Below are positions 19,690-28,183 of a DNA stretch of 57,539 bases, in pieces (within the stretch, counting starts at the first letter, position 1; the number at the start of each line of letters is the position of its first letter). Position numbers and translations under genes: made by a program. The notes beneath the pieces were generated by a model that saw only the letters and a list, made by a program, of their open reading frames with translations, was not told where the DNA came from and made no database searches. This DNA comes from Candidatus Cybelea sp. (GTDB taxonomy: Bacteria; Vulcanimicrobiota; Vulcanimicrobiia; Vulcanimicrobiales; Vulcanimicrobiaceae). Location of the stretch: contig DASXFZ010000048.1 in the NCBI GenBank assembly GCA_036489315.1, positions 1-57,539 of the forward strand, given 5' to 3'.

Positions 19690-20262
19690 TTAGCGCAGCA
19701 CCTTTTTTAGCCCGTTCTGCAGATCGTTGTACGATATCTCGCCGTCGGCGAGATATCGTATTTTTTTGTCGGAGCCGATGACTGCGAACGTTGGGAAGCC
19801 GCCCTGGAGATAGAGGTTTGCGACGTTAAGGATCGGATCGTAGCCGACCGGATACTTGACGTCGAAGCGCTTCACCCAATCGAGCACGTCGCGCTGCGAG
19901 GACGACGAGGTACCGTCCATCGCAGTATCGCTGCCGGAGACGGCGACGAAGTCGACACGCTTGTGGTAGGCGGCATAAAGACGGTCGACGACCGACGTCA
20001 TCCGCTGGCAGTGCGGGCACCAGGTCGCGAAGACTTCGAGAAAGACCGGTTTTTGCGTTTTTCTCAGGTCGAAGAGGCCGGCGGTCGTCGACACTTCGAA
20101 TGGCGGGGCCGTCTGGTTGAGCGCTGCCTTGCCGACAATCGGGGCCTGCGAGGCCGTCTGGACCGATCCGTGCGACGATCCGGCGTTGTAGACGAGCAGC
20201 GCCGCGACGGCGATCACGACGACGATCGCCGCGGTCGCCAGAAGAATCGGACGGCGCGTCAT
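19690..20262 (-). CDS. Membrane-anchored thioredoxin/TlpA-like protein
   Basis: A 190-residue protein: N-terminal membrane anchor (PILLATAAIVVVIAVAALLV), then a thioredoxin fold with active site ATWCPHCQRM near residue 90 and the cis-proline strand GGFPTFAVIG near 155. It probably acts on disulfides outside the cytoplasmic membrane, for example in cytochrome or copper-protein assembly. The ATG at 20262 overlaps the stop of the MauE-like gene (ATGA), so the two are coupled. Its codons for IRYLADGEISYND double as a rho-independent terminator on the opposite strand. A longer frame reading into 21096 is open but lacks any homology and was rejected. Confidence 0.85.
   Translation of the reverse strand: MTRRPILLATAAIVVVIAVAALLVYNAGSSHGSVQTASQAPIVGKAALNQTAPPFEVSTTAGLFDLRKTQKPVFLEVFATWCPHCQRMTSVVDRLYAAYHKRVDFVAVSGSDTAMDGTSSSSQRDVLDWVKRFDVKYPVGYDPILNVANLYLQGGFPTFAVIGSDKKIRYLADGEISYNDLQNGLKKVLR
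19730..19767 (+). terminator. Intrinsic terminator inside the convergent thioredoxin gene
   Basis: TACGATATCTCGCC (19730-19743) pairs perfectly with GGCGAGATATCGTA (19747-19760) around a three-base loop, followed immediately by seven T (19761-19767) on the plus strand. It starts 50 bases after the stop of the plus-strand gene ending at 19679, so it should end the hldD operon. It lies within the last 26 codons of the minus-strand thioredoxin. Confidence 0.85.
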
Positions 20263-20696
20263 GCGGCGCGCAGCTTTCGATCGAGCGCAAGCGGACCGGG
20301 CGCGCCGAAGGCGATGAAGATCGCCGCCGCGCCGAACAGGCAATCGAACGCGACGTGCGGCCAATCCGCAACCGCAGCATCGCCGGGCCCAAAGCAGCCG
20401 CAGTTCGCCGGAAGGTGACGGAGAACGGCCGACGCGACCGCGGCCGCGTAAACGAAGAACTGAGCCGCGACGATCCAGGCGGTGACACGGGTAAAGAGCC
20501 CGGCGACCAAATAGGCGCCGAGCAGGATCTCGATAAAAGGCAAGGCCAGCGCGAGCGGCCCCACGACACCCGCAGGCAGCAGGCGAAAGCCCGCGATGCT
20601 GGCCGCCAGATTCGCAGCGTGACCGACCTTCAGCAGCCCGGCAGCGAGCAGCATTCCGCCCACAAGCAGGCGGAGCACCAGAACCGCAGCGTTCAC
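20259..20696 (-). CDS. MauE/DoxX-like membrane protein
   Basis: A 145-residue protein with four predicted helices: VLVLRLLVGGMLLAAGLLK at residue 5, FRLLPAGVVGPLALALPFIE at 36, GAYLVAGLF to FVYAAAVASAV at 60-90, and FDCLFGAAAIFIAFG at 115. A cysteine pair in NCGCFGPGD lies near residue 100. MauE-type proteins are thought to pass reducing equivalents for disulfide formation in periplasmic enzymes. The GTG start lies 59 bp from the divergent SCO gene. The stop overlaps the thioredoxin ATG, giving a membrane electron carrier plus thioredoxin pair. Confidence 0.8.
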   Translation of the reverse strand: MNAAVLVLRLLVGGMLLAAGLLKVGHAANLAASIAGFRLLPAGVVGPLALALPFIEILLGAYLVAGLFTRVTAWIVAAQFFVYAAAVASAVLRHLPANCGCFGPGDAAVADWPHVAFDCLFGAAAIFIAFGAPGPLALDRKLRAA

Positions 20697-20743
20697 CGGT
20701 CCCTTCGTTGGGCTCTGTCGCAGCGAACCCCTGTCCTCGGGAG

Positions 20744-20749
20744 TACAAT
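20744..20749 (+). promoter_or_regulatory. -10 box of a leaderless SCO transcript
   Basis: TACAAT lies six bases before ATG 20756, with no ribosome site at the right distance. A transcription start seven bases after a -10 box would fall on the A of the ATG. No convincing -35 box was seen. Confidence 0.45.
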
Positions 20750-20755
20750 GAACGC

Positions 20756-21310
20756 ATGGTCCGCATTCTCGCGCTCACGCTGCTGTTGGCGGTGACGCTC
20801 GGTCCGGTCGCCTGCAGCGGCGGACGGAGCGCCCCCGATTTCGCGCTCCAGAGCGATCGCTCCACGCCGTGGCAACTCACCGCACAGCGCGGCAAGGCCG
20901 TGCTCCTGACCTTTGGTTTTACGCACTGCGCCGACACCTGTCCGATGATCCTGGCGCGTTTGGTACGCGCGACGGCGGCCCTCGGCGCGCGCGCCGGCAG
21001 CGTCGAGATCGCCTTCGTCACGGTCGATCCGTCGCGCGACACGGCGCCGGTGCTGCATCGCTTCGTCAATCGTTTCGCGCAGCCGGGCGTCGACATCGTC
21101 GGCTTGACCGGGACGCCGTCGCAGATTGCCGCGGCCGAAACTGCCTATCACGTTTGGTCGGCAAAGCTGCACGCACATAAAGGCGGGTACGACGTCGCGC
21201 ATTCGGCCGCGATCTTTGTCATCGATCCAAGCGGCCGATTCCACGACGTGCTCGACGACGAGGATAACGAAGGCACCGTCGTCGCCGCGCTGCAGAAGGC
21301 GCTCGGATGA
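20756..21310 (+). CDS. SCO1/SenC-family copper-binding lipoprotein
   Basis: A 184-residue protein. Lipobox VACS after a hydrophobic leader (ILALTLLLAVTLGPVAC) predicts membrane anchoring outside the cytoplasm. The thioredoxin-like SCO core follows: PDFALQSDRS, then the copper motif FTHCADTCPMI (CX3C) near residue 60, and the partner histidine in DVAHSAAIFVID near 148. SCO proteins deliver copper to the CuA site of cytochrome oxidase or act in redox sensing. The gene is divergent from the MauE-thioredoxin pair and overlaps a second SCO-like gene by 4 bp. No oxidase genes are in the window. Confidence 0.9.
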   Translation: MVRILALTLLLAVTLGPVACSGGRSAPDFALQSDRSTPWQLTAQRGKAVLLTFGFTHCADTCPMILARLVRATAALGARAGSVEIAFVTVDPSRDTAPVLHRFVNRFAQPGVDIVGLTGTPSQIAAAETAYHVWSAKLHAHKGGYDVAHSAAIFVIDPSGRFHDVLDDEDNEGTVVAALQKALG

Positions 21311-22257
21311 TTCCCGTGCTCGTCGCCTTGATCGCGCTCGTGCCGATTCACGGCGTCGTTCTCGACGCGCGCGGCACGGGCGCCGCAATCGTCCGTACCG
21401 ATGCCGTGCCGCAGATGCTGCCCTCGCAAATTCGCCTCTATTCGCTCGACCCGGCGGTGCGTCTGCGCTCCGGCACCAGCATCGATGCGCTTCTCGACGA
21501 GTCGACGCACCCGCCGAGGCTGCGCGACGCGCTGCCGGCGGGCGTTTTCGCCCCCGGCCTGCCCGACCCCGGGCGCGTCGTGCCGATCGAGATCGGCAGT
21601 ATCCTCCCGGCGGCGACGCTGATCGATTCGCAGGGCCGGCGCGTCACGCTCAATCGCGCCTTCGCCGGAAAGACACTGCTGCTTTCGTTTGTCTTTACGC
21701 GCTGTCCGGATCGTACGCTCTGCCCCGCGATCAGCGGAAAATACGCGTATCTCCAGGGCCGGCTCGACCCCAAGAACTTCGCTCTTGCCGAGATCACGCT
21801 CGATCCGCCATACGATTCGCCTGCAGTCTTGCGAGCGTACGCTGCCGGCTATGGTGCTCGCAGCGAGAGCTGGACGCTGCTAACGGGAACCGGCTCGACG
21901 ATCCAGCGTCTGCTTGACGAGTTTCGGATCAGCTCGATGCGGCTGAGCACCGACAACTTCCTCCACGATGACAAACTCTTCATCGTCGCGCCCAACGGCC
22001 GCGTCGCATCGGTCGTTGAAACGGCGAGCTGGGACCCGAGCTCCGTGATCGCTCAGGCCCGATCGATTGCGGGCTTCGCGAACAACCCATTCGAGCGCTT
22101 CAAGCTCGCGCTAATCGCCGACGCGGTCGCGATCTGCGGGGGCAGCCAATTCGCCGGCATCGCGCTGCTGGAGCTCACGCTCTTCACCTTTTTAACGGTC
22201 GTCTCGTTCGTGGGGATGTGGGCGGTGGCGCGAGTTATCTGGCCCTCGCGTACCTGA
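21307..22257 (+). CDS. SCO-like protein with altered copper motif and C-terminal membrane helix
   Basis: A 316-residue protein. A signal segment (IPVLVALIALVPI) is followed by about 110 residues of unassigned N-terminal sequence with a strand pattern (GVVLDARGTGAAIVRTDAVP) that recalls CusF-like copper-binding folds. A SCO/thioredoxin domain follows (LPAATLIDSQGRRVTL). Where SCO proteins have CX3C, this one reads TRCPDRTLCPA (CX5C). A histidine is kept in FLHDDKLFIVAP. One or two helices at the C-terminus (ALLELTLFTFLTVVSFVGMW) anchor it. The ATGA overlap with the preceding gene shows tight coupling. Copper binding may differ or be lost. Confidence 0.8.
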   Translation: MIPVLVALIALVPIHGVVLDARGTGAAIVRTDAVPQMLPSQIRLYSLDPAVRLRSGTSIDALLDESTHPPRLRDALPAGVFAPGLPDPGRVVPIEIGSILPAATLIDSQGRRVTLNRAFAGKTLLLSFVFTRCPDRTLCPAISGKYAYLQGRLDPKNFALAEITLDPPYDSPAVLRAYAAGYGARSESWTLLTGTGSTIQRLLDEFRISSMRLSTDNFLHDDKLFIVAPNGRVASVVETASWDPSSVIAQARSIAGFANNPFERFKLALIADAVAICGGSQFAGIALLELTLFTFLTVVSFVGMWAVARVIWPSRT

Positions 22258-22294
22258 GCGGAGCTTTCAACCAAAACAAGAAGGCTAGCCGTCC

Positions 22295-22861
22295 ATGGCA
22301 GCCGCCTCGTCGCTCCAGGACCCCGCGCCGGACCAAGCGGCATTCTTGGAGCGCGCAATCGAGCAGCACGGCAAGGCGACCTATAATTTCGCCTATCGGT
22401 TGACTAGCAATGAAGCCGACGCCCGCGACCTCACGCAAGAGGCATTTGTCCGCGTTTACAAGGCCTGGAAAAGCTTCAAGCCCGGCACGTCCTTCCGCTC
22501 GTGGATCTATCGAATCGTAACGAATCTGCACCGCGACGAACTTCGCCGTCACAAGGGACGTTATCAAGAGGAGATTCCCGATGACAATGAGCTTCAAGAG
22601 TTTTCCGGTTCCCGCCCCCTGGCCGTCGCGCCGATCGATGAGTACGTCGACTCACAGCTCAGCGAGCCGCTGTCGAAGGCGCTTGAAGAGCTCGGCAGCG
22701 ATCAGCGGCAGATCGTGTGGCTCGCCGACATCGAGGAATACAGCTACCAGGAGATTGCCGACATTGTGGGCTGTACCGTCGGTACCGTGCGATCGCGTCT
22801 GCACCGTGCCCGCGGACAGCTCCGCAAACTCGTAACCCGTCATATGAAGTCGCCATCATGA
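22295..22861 (+). CDS. ECF-type RNA polymerase sigma factor
   Basis: A 188-residue group IV sigma factor. Region 2 is at about residues 20-85 (NFAYRLTSNEADARDLTQEA, FRSWIYRIVTNLHRDELRRH) and region 4 at 125-180 (LGSDQRQIVWLADIEEYSYQ, VGCTVGTVRSRLHRARGQL). It should direct RNA polymerase to an envelope- or stress-type regulon. It is followed by a zinc anti-sigma factor (ATGA overlap) and an RseB-like protein, so activity is probably controlled by release from the membrane. AAGAAGG lies upstream of the ATG. The target promoters are not evident here. Confidence 0.95.
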   Translation: MAAASSLQDPAPDQAAFLERAIEQHGKATYNFAYRLTSNEADARDLTQEAFVRVYKAWKSFKPGTSFRSWIYRIVTNLHRDELRRHKGRYQEEIPDDNELQEFSGSRPLAVAPIDEYVDSQLSEPLSKALEELGSDQRQIVWLADIEEYSYQEIADIVGCTVGTVRSRLHRARGQLRKLVTRHMKSPS

Positions 22862-23328
22862 ATCAGCTTCACCCGACGCCTGAAGAGATCGTCGATTACC
22901 TGCACGGGGAGCTTTCGCCGGCGCGCGATGCTGCGATTTACGCGCATCTCGCCGGCTGCGCCGACTGTTCCGAGATTCGCGATTCCGAGCTGTCGCTCAC
23001 CGAGATGCTGAAGGCATACGCACTCGCCGACGAGCGCGAGCTCCCCGCTGGCATCGTCGCAACGATTCGCAGCACGGTGCACGATAAGCGCCCCTCGCTC
23101 TGGGAGCAGTTGAGCGCGGTCTTCCGGCCGGCCGTCGCCGTTCCGGTTGCGATCGCGATCGCCGCCTTCATCTATTTCGGCTTTAGGCTCGCGCACGGGC
23201 CCGCGGCCGCGTCGACGATCGATGCGTCGTACTACGTCGAGAGCCACGCGGCGCTCAGCAGCACGACGCCGCTCTCTCAAGACGAACCCATCCCGGGGGC
23301 ATTGAGGGACGATGATCAATCGCATTAA
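22858..23328 (+). CDS. Zinc-binding anti-sigma factor
   Basis: A 156-residue protein with the ZAS motif IYAHLAGCADCSE (HX3CX2C) near residues 30-42, a linker, one transmembrane helix (AVAVPVAIAIAAFIYFGF) near residue 98, and a short outer domain. It should hold the upstream ECF sigma factor at the membrane until a signal arrives. The ATG at 22858 overlaps the sigma stop by 4 bp, as is normal for such pairs. The frame is open further upstream inside the sigma gene, but that part has no homology. It overlaps the RseB-like gene by 17 bp. Confidence 0.9.
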   Translation: MNQLHPTPEEIVDYLHGELSPARDAAIYAHLAGCADCSEIRDSELSLTEMLKAYALADERELPAGIVATIRSTVHDKRPSLWEQLSAVFRPAVAVPVAIAIAAFIYFGFRLAHGPAAASTIDASYYVESHAALSSTTPLSQDEPIPGALRDDDQSH

Positions 23329-24352
23329 GCCAGGCGCCCTCGCGCTTGCGCTGGCGATCGGAAGCCTTGCGCCGGCGGGTGCCGGGACGGCGAAGACGCC
23401 CGCTTCGGCGCCGTTCGCGCTGCTCTCCGACGTTCTCTCGGCTCCGTCGAAGATCTCGTACACCGGCGTCGTCGAGTCGGTGCGCATCGGCAGCCACGGC
23501 TCGGAGGCGTCGGTCTACCGAGTCGAACATCGCGCTCCCGAGATGACGCGCAAAGTTTTTAGCGCGCCCCCGGAGCTCTTCGGCGATTCGGAGATCGCAA
23601 AGGGGAACCTCAAGTTTTCGATCGACGCCAAACACCACCGCATCGTCGAGGCCAAGAACGCGGCGACGCTCGAAGACCGCCGCTCCATCGGCGACAATGA
23701 GGCGCTGATCCGCGCGAACTACCGGCCGGCCCGCGTCGGGACGGAAAGCTTCGACGGACGTCCGGTCGTCGACGAGCTGCTGGTCAATAAGTACACCAAT
23801 CGCACCACGATGTTCGTGCGCGTCGACCGCGAGACAAAGATCGTGCTCGACAAGCAAGAGTTCGGCCCGAAGGGTGCGCTCGTCAGCGAGGTCCGTCTAG
23901 AACAAGTGCGCTACGGGCCCGTCCCCGCCACCGATTTCTCGCTGCCGAAAGGCTACGCAGTCGTTGGCGGTCCGAAGCTGCAGGAGGTTTCGAGCGACGC
24001 CGATCGTTTGATTCACGATGCCGGCTTTGCGGCGCGCAAACCCGGCACGCTTCCTGAGGGCTTCGCACCGCTTTCCGGCGACGTCGTCGATATGCACGGG
24101 GCGCGCACCGTTCAGCTCCTCTACTCCGACGGCCTGCGCACCGTCTCGCTCTTCGAGAGCGCGACCGCCGTTGCTCCCAACGTGGCGCCGTTTCATCCCC
24201 AGTCGGTGACCCTCGGCGGCCGCACCGGGCAATACGCAGAAGACGGCAGCATGGACTTGCTGACGTGGAGTGACGGAACGCTGTACTACACGCTCGTTGG
24301 CGAGCTCGGAATGACCGAGCTCGCCAATATCGCAGGGACGATTACGCCCTAA
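23312..24352 (+). CDS. RseB/MucB-like sigma-factor regulatory protein
   Basis: A 346-residue exported protein. Signal peptide IKPGALALALAIGSLAPAG; N-terminal LolA-like half (PSKISYTGVVESVRIGSHGS, LRANYRP-like RANYRPARVG, TTMFVRVDRETKIVLDKQEF), then a smaller C-terminal domain (LPEGFAPLSGDVVDMHGART, GTLYYTLVGELGMTELANIA). RseB proteins sit in the periplasm, sense lipid or LPS signals and shield the anti-sigma factor from proteolysis. It is the last gene of the sigma, anti-sigma, RseB-like operon. Its end is only 12 bp from that of a convergent TonB receptor. Confidence 0.8.
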   Translation: MINRIKPGALALALAIGSLAPAGAGTAKTPASAPFALLSDVLSAPSKISYTGVVESVRIGSHGSEASVYRVEHRAPEMTRKVFSAPPELFGDSEIAKGNLKFSIDAKHHRIVEAKNAATLEDRRSIGDNEALIRANYRPARVGTESFDGRPVVDELLVNKYTNRTTMFVRVDRETKIVLDKQEFGPKGALVSEVRLEQVRYGPVPATDFSLPKGYAVVGGPKLQEVSSDADRLIHDAGFAARKPGTLPEGFAPLSGDVVDMHGARTVQLLYSDGLRTVSLFESATAVAPNVAPFHPQSVTLGGRTGQYAEDGSMDLLTWSDGTLYYTLVGELGMTELANIAGTITP

Positions 24353-24364
24353 CCCCTGCGGCTC

Positions 24365-27300
24365 TTAGAGCTTGATGTTCGCCATGAAGTAGGCTTGGAA
24401 CGGAGCCTTAACCGAGTTGTTGAGGCCCGAAACCAAATATGGTCCAAGGTTCGGTTCGTACGGGTAGAGCAGAAACTGCTGGATCTTCGTCGCGGCGTTC
24501 TTTCCGTTCGTAGCCGAGACGCTGCCCGGAGGGTTGAACGCGTTGCCGACCGGCGGAATCAGGCCGCCGCCGACGACGCCGTACGAGCAGATGTTGCTGT
24601 CGGTGTAGGTCCACTGTTTGCTCGTGCCGCCCCAACACGTGTTGACGATGTTCGCCAGGACCGCGGTCAGCGTGATCCGCGGCGAGACGTCGTACTCCGC
24701 TTGGAAGTTGAACATGAACTCGTTGGGCTGCGTGAACGAGCCGAGGTCGTCGAAGACCCCGGTAAACGGATCGGGAATCACGAGTGCGGCCGGGCAGGTA
24801 GATGCGTCGTAGCGATGGCTGCCGACCAGCGGTGAGCAGCCGGCATCGGCGGGATCGATGCCGGGCGTCGTCTCCGGCGCGCCGTACTTGCCGCCGCCCT
24901 GGAACTGCAGCGAGGGCGTCACCGCGAACTTATCGTGGCGGTAGTTGAGCACCAAGCTCCCGACGTACGGTGAGTTAAACGCGTTCACCGAGGAGCCGAT
25001 GCCGGCCGGGAAGATGTCGTAGGGTGCGAAGTTCTGGCCCGGATCGAGGAAGTTTTGGGCCGGTGCATTCCAGTACGGATTGATGACCGCGCCGGGTTTG
25101 TTGCACGGCGAGGGGCTACCCATAAAATAGCACTTCGCGGCGGGGATGCCGCCCGAGCCGATCGTTCCACACAGCGGGATGCCGAACTGCGAGCGGCCGG
25201 TGAAGGAACCACCCTTGGCGCAGGCCTTTGTGTAGGCATTGTAATTCGAGATCGTCGCGTTGATCGGCGAGATGATCGTCGTTCCGTTGGAAAGGACGCC
25301 GTACTTCGTGTACGAGTTCGTGTAGGCGAAGGAGAGCAGTCCCGAAATGCCGTTGCGCGAGAAGTCACCTTTTTGCGCCTGGAATTCGAAGCCTTCGCTG
25401 CGCTGGCTGCCGACATTGAGGCCGGAGATGAATCCGGTCTGCTGATTTAAGAAGAAGTTCTGTACCTGGTCCTGCGTCTGGCGCAAAAACGGCGTGATTT
25501 TAAAGGACCAGTCGGTGCCCTTGAGATGCTGCTCGAGCGAGACGTCATAGTTCAGCGAGGTGGGCGGCTCCACCGGGAGGCCCGGCGACGTGCGTCCGTA
25601 GGGATACAGGTTCGGGCCGAGCAGCGTGAAGGGCAGATCGTTCTGCAGGGTGTTGTAGATCTCGTATGCCGTGTTCGGAGCTTCCGTATAGCGGCCGAAC
25701 GAGGCGCGGATCACCGTGTTTGGACTGACCGTATAGGTACCGCTGAAACGCGGCTGCCACTCGTTAAAGGTAAAGCTTTGGTAGGCTTGGTTTACGAGCG
25801 CCGCGGCGTGGAATCCGCTCGGGCAAGCCGAGGTCGGGGCGAGCCCCAAATCGGCCTTGTCCTCCGGAACACCCGTCAGAGCGCTTACGCACGTGTCGCG
25901 ATTGTAGGCGTTGTACCAGAACTGTCGCGCGATGCCGCCGTTGCCGTTGATGTCGCCGTTGAGCCCGTCGAAGGTAAAGCTGTCTAAGCGGAGGCCGAGG
26001 TTGATCAAGACCTTGTCGTTGGGACGGAACTGATCGGTCAGCGAGGCCGAGCCGAACTTCGGCTGCACGTTGTTATACGTCGCATACTGTCCGTTCTCTG
26101 CCATAAGGTACGTGCAGGCCGTCTTCCCGGGAACGCGCGGGTCGACGCAGTTCGACGGTAGCGCCCCCGGCGCGTTGTTCTTCACGTTGGGCTCGTAGAG
26201 TTGATCCCAGGTAACGACTTGAGCCTGCCCTTCGCCCGGATTACAGGTAACCGGCTCGTTTGGGCCCGTCTTCGGCGCCGGCCCGTAGCAGTAACCGCCA
26301 TATGGATCGGCGGCGTTGACCACGACCGCAGCGTTCGTGCGGTTCGGACCGCCGAAGGCCGGGAAGTTGTTGAACATCTGCGTGTTGTTGTCGCGGATCG
26401 TGCTCGCCGTAACGTACGAACCCTGGATCGTCAGAAGGTTCTGTTCGTTGAGCTGATCCTGAAACTCCGCGCTGATGCCGCGCGTGTGCGAGCTGAGCTC
26501 GTAGTCCGGTGCGGTCGGACAGAGATAGAAGAACGAGGTACACTGAGGGCCGACGAGATCCCACGTGCTGTAGTACGTGTAGCCGTAGATACGGAAGAAC
26601 GCCGTCGAGCCGAAGTTCTTCGTGTACTGCAGCTTCACGATCTCTTGCTGGTTCTGCGAAGAATCGCGGTTGGAGTCGGGGACGAATCCGTACGAGCTGC
26701 CGGTCGCGAAATCCGACCACGGACGGTTCTGACTGCTGAACGGATAGAAGTACTTCGAGGTGCACGACGGTCCGATCCCCGTCAATCCGGATTGGCTGAA
26801 CGTCTTCCCGACCTGCGTCATACAGTTCCAGGAAAGGCCGTCAATCCACGGCGGTGTCTCGCCGGCGTGCAGGTTCGGTGCAAGACCAAGGGTCGTGATC
26901 GGGTTGATCGCGCCCCAGCACTGCGCACCGGTAAGGTTCGACGAGCATTGCGGCGAGGCAATGTCGTTGTTCGAGCTATAGAACGAGTTCGAAAGATAGG
27001 AGCTGTCCCAAAGGATCTGCACGTCGTCGCGGCCCGCGTCGTTTTTATGCGGGATGCCGATGTGAATGTTGGCGACGACGTCGCGCGAGGCGATCTGCGC
27101 GAAGTTCATCCAGTTGAACGGCCCTAAGAAGTAGCCGCCTTCCGCGTACTGGCCGGCGTTGGGCGTGTTCAGCGGAGCGAGCGGCGCACCAAGCCAGTTG
27201 TCGTAGTTGGAGCCGTTCTGATCGTTGACGTAGCGGAAGGCCTGGTTGTACCCGGCGACGCCGAAGTAGTACGAAAGGTTCCGGTCGGGCGTCGCGCCGC

Positions 27301-28120
27301 CGGCTTCGATCATCGCCCGATGGTAGAACGTCGGCGTGCCGATGCCCAGCTGTCCGTCAGCCGAGCCGGGGAAGGTACCGGTGCGGATGACCTGGTTGAT
27401 GTACCCCGCGAGGCCTTGGCCTTCGGAGTTCGCCGGGTTCGCGCCGGTGTAAACCTGAACTTCGGCGTTTCCGAGCGACGAGGCCGCGCCCGATGGATAA
27501 TTGTCGAACGAGCGGTTGACGGGAACGCCGTCGAATTCATAACCTACTTGGTCGAAGTCGCCGCCGCGAATGTGAACGGTGTCGTAGTATCCGCTTTGGT
27601 TCGGGACGACATAGGCTCCCGGTACGGTCGAGATTGCCGAGTAGGCCGAGTTGAGGTTACCACCGCCGCCGAGGGCGGATGCCGCGTGCTGTGTCGACGC
27701 GTTGATCGAGTAGATGTCGGCGGTTGTTCCGGATTTCACCAGCGAGCCCGCCGCAGCGGCGGTTACGCGGCCGATCGTTTTCAACGCCTTTGGCAGGCTC
27801 ACGCGAACCGTCTGGACCGTGTCGGCAAAAACGATCTGACCCGGCACGCTTTCGGATTGATACTGGCTTTTATCGGCGGTGATCGTGTACGTGTCCGGCG
27901 CGAGCGTCAAAAACCCGAAGTGGCCGGACGCGTCGGTCGTCGAGGTCGCAGTTTGCGACGGACTGCTAGCCGTTACGCGGGCACCGGCAATCGGAGCCCC
28001 GCTATCGCTATCGACGACGGTCCCGGTGATACCACCGGTGACGCCGGCGACTGCCGACGGGCCTTGAGCAATGAAGGTGAGGAAGAGAACCAGAGAGGTG
28101 GCGAGGCGCATCGATCGCAT
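24365..28120 (-). CDS. Large TonB-dependent receptor with carboxypeptidase-regulatory-like domain
   Basis: A 1251-residue outer-membrane protein, of the size of the large Oar/SusC-like class. Signal peptide: MRLATSLVLFLTFIAQGPS. A regulatory-like domain covers residues 25-100 (GTVVDSDSGAPIAGARVTAS, GHFGFLTLAPDTYTITADK). The plug is at 120-260 (YYDTVHIRGGDFDQVGYEFD, GLAGYINQVIRTG), and a long barrel with many cysteine-containing extracellular loops ends PFQAYFMANIKL. GGAGG lies before the ATG. The ligand is unknown; such proteins often bind peptides or polysaccharides. It faces the sigma operon end-to-end with a 12-bp gap and may be under its control, which is speculation. Confidence 0.9.
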   Translation of the reverse strand: MRSMRLATSLVLFLTFIAQGPSAVAGVTGGITGTVVDSDSGAPIAGARVTASSPSQTATSTTDASGHFGFLTLAPDTYTITADKSQYQSESVPGQIVFADTVQTVRVSLPKALKTIGRVTAAAAGSLVKSGTTADIYSINASTQHAASALGGGGNLNSAYSAISTVPGAYVVPNQSGYYDTVHIRGGDFDQVGYEFDGVPVNRSFDNYPSGAASSLGNAEVQVYTGANPANSEGQGLAGYINQVIRTGTFPGSADGQLGIGTPTFYHRAMIEAGGATPDRNLSYYFGVAGYNQAFRYVNDQNGSNYDNWLGAPLAPLNTPNAGQYAEGGYFLGPFNWMNFAQIASRDVVANIHIGIPHKNDAGRDDVQILWDSSYLSNSFYSSNNDIASPQCSSNLTGAQCWGAINPITTLGLAPNLHAGETPPWIDGLSWNCMTQVGKTFSQSGLTGIGPSCTSKYFYPFSSQNRPWSDFATGSSYGFVPDSNRDSSQNQQEIVKLQYTKNFGSTAFFRIYGYTYYSTWDLVGPQCTSFFYLCPTAPDYELSSHTRGISAEFQDQLNEQNLLTIQGSYVTASTIRDNNTQMFNNFPAFGGPNRTNAAVVVNAADPYGGYCYGPAPKTGPNEPVTCNPGEGQAQVVTWDQLYEPNVKNNAPGALPSNCVDPRVPGKTACTYLMAENGQYATYNNVQPKFGSASLTDQFRPNDKVLINLGLRLDSFTFDGLNGDINGNGGIARQFWYNAYNRDTCVSALTGVPEDKADLGLAPTSACPSGFHAAALVNQAYQSFTFNEWQPRFSGTYTVSPNTVIRASFGRYTEAPNTAYEIYNTLQNDLPFTLLGPNLYPYGRTSPGLPVEPPTSLNYDVSLEQHLKGTDWSFKITPFLRQTQDQVQNFFLNQQTGFISGLNVGSQRSEGFEFQAQKGDFSRNGISGLLSFAYTNSYTKYGVLSNGTTIISPINATISNYNAYTKACAKGGSFTGRSQFGIPLCGTIGSGGIPAAKCYFMGSPSPCNKPGAVINPYWNAPAQNFLDPGQNFAPYDIFPAGIGSSVNAFNSPYVGSLVLNYRHDKFAVTPSLQFQGGGKYGAPETTPGIDPADAGCSPLVGSHRYDASTCPAALVIPDPFTGVFDDLGSFTQPNEFMFNFQAEYDVSPRITLTAVLANIVNTCWGGTSKQWTYTDSNICSYGVVGGGLIPPVGNAFNPPGSVSATNGKNAATKIQQFLLYPYEPNLGPYLVSGLNNSVKAPFQAYFMANIKL

Positions 28121-28183
28121 CTTTTAACCCTCCAAGTAACCGAGCAACAATCGGTCAAGGGGCGCTCCCCTGTTTAAGGGACC

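Noticed and set aside
20263-21096. Extended reading frame upstream of the thioredoxin
   Set aside because: It covers the MauE-like gene in another phase and the antisense of SCO; the membrane anchor and ATGA overlap fix the start at 20262.
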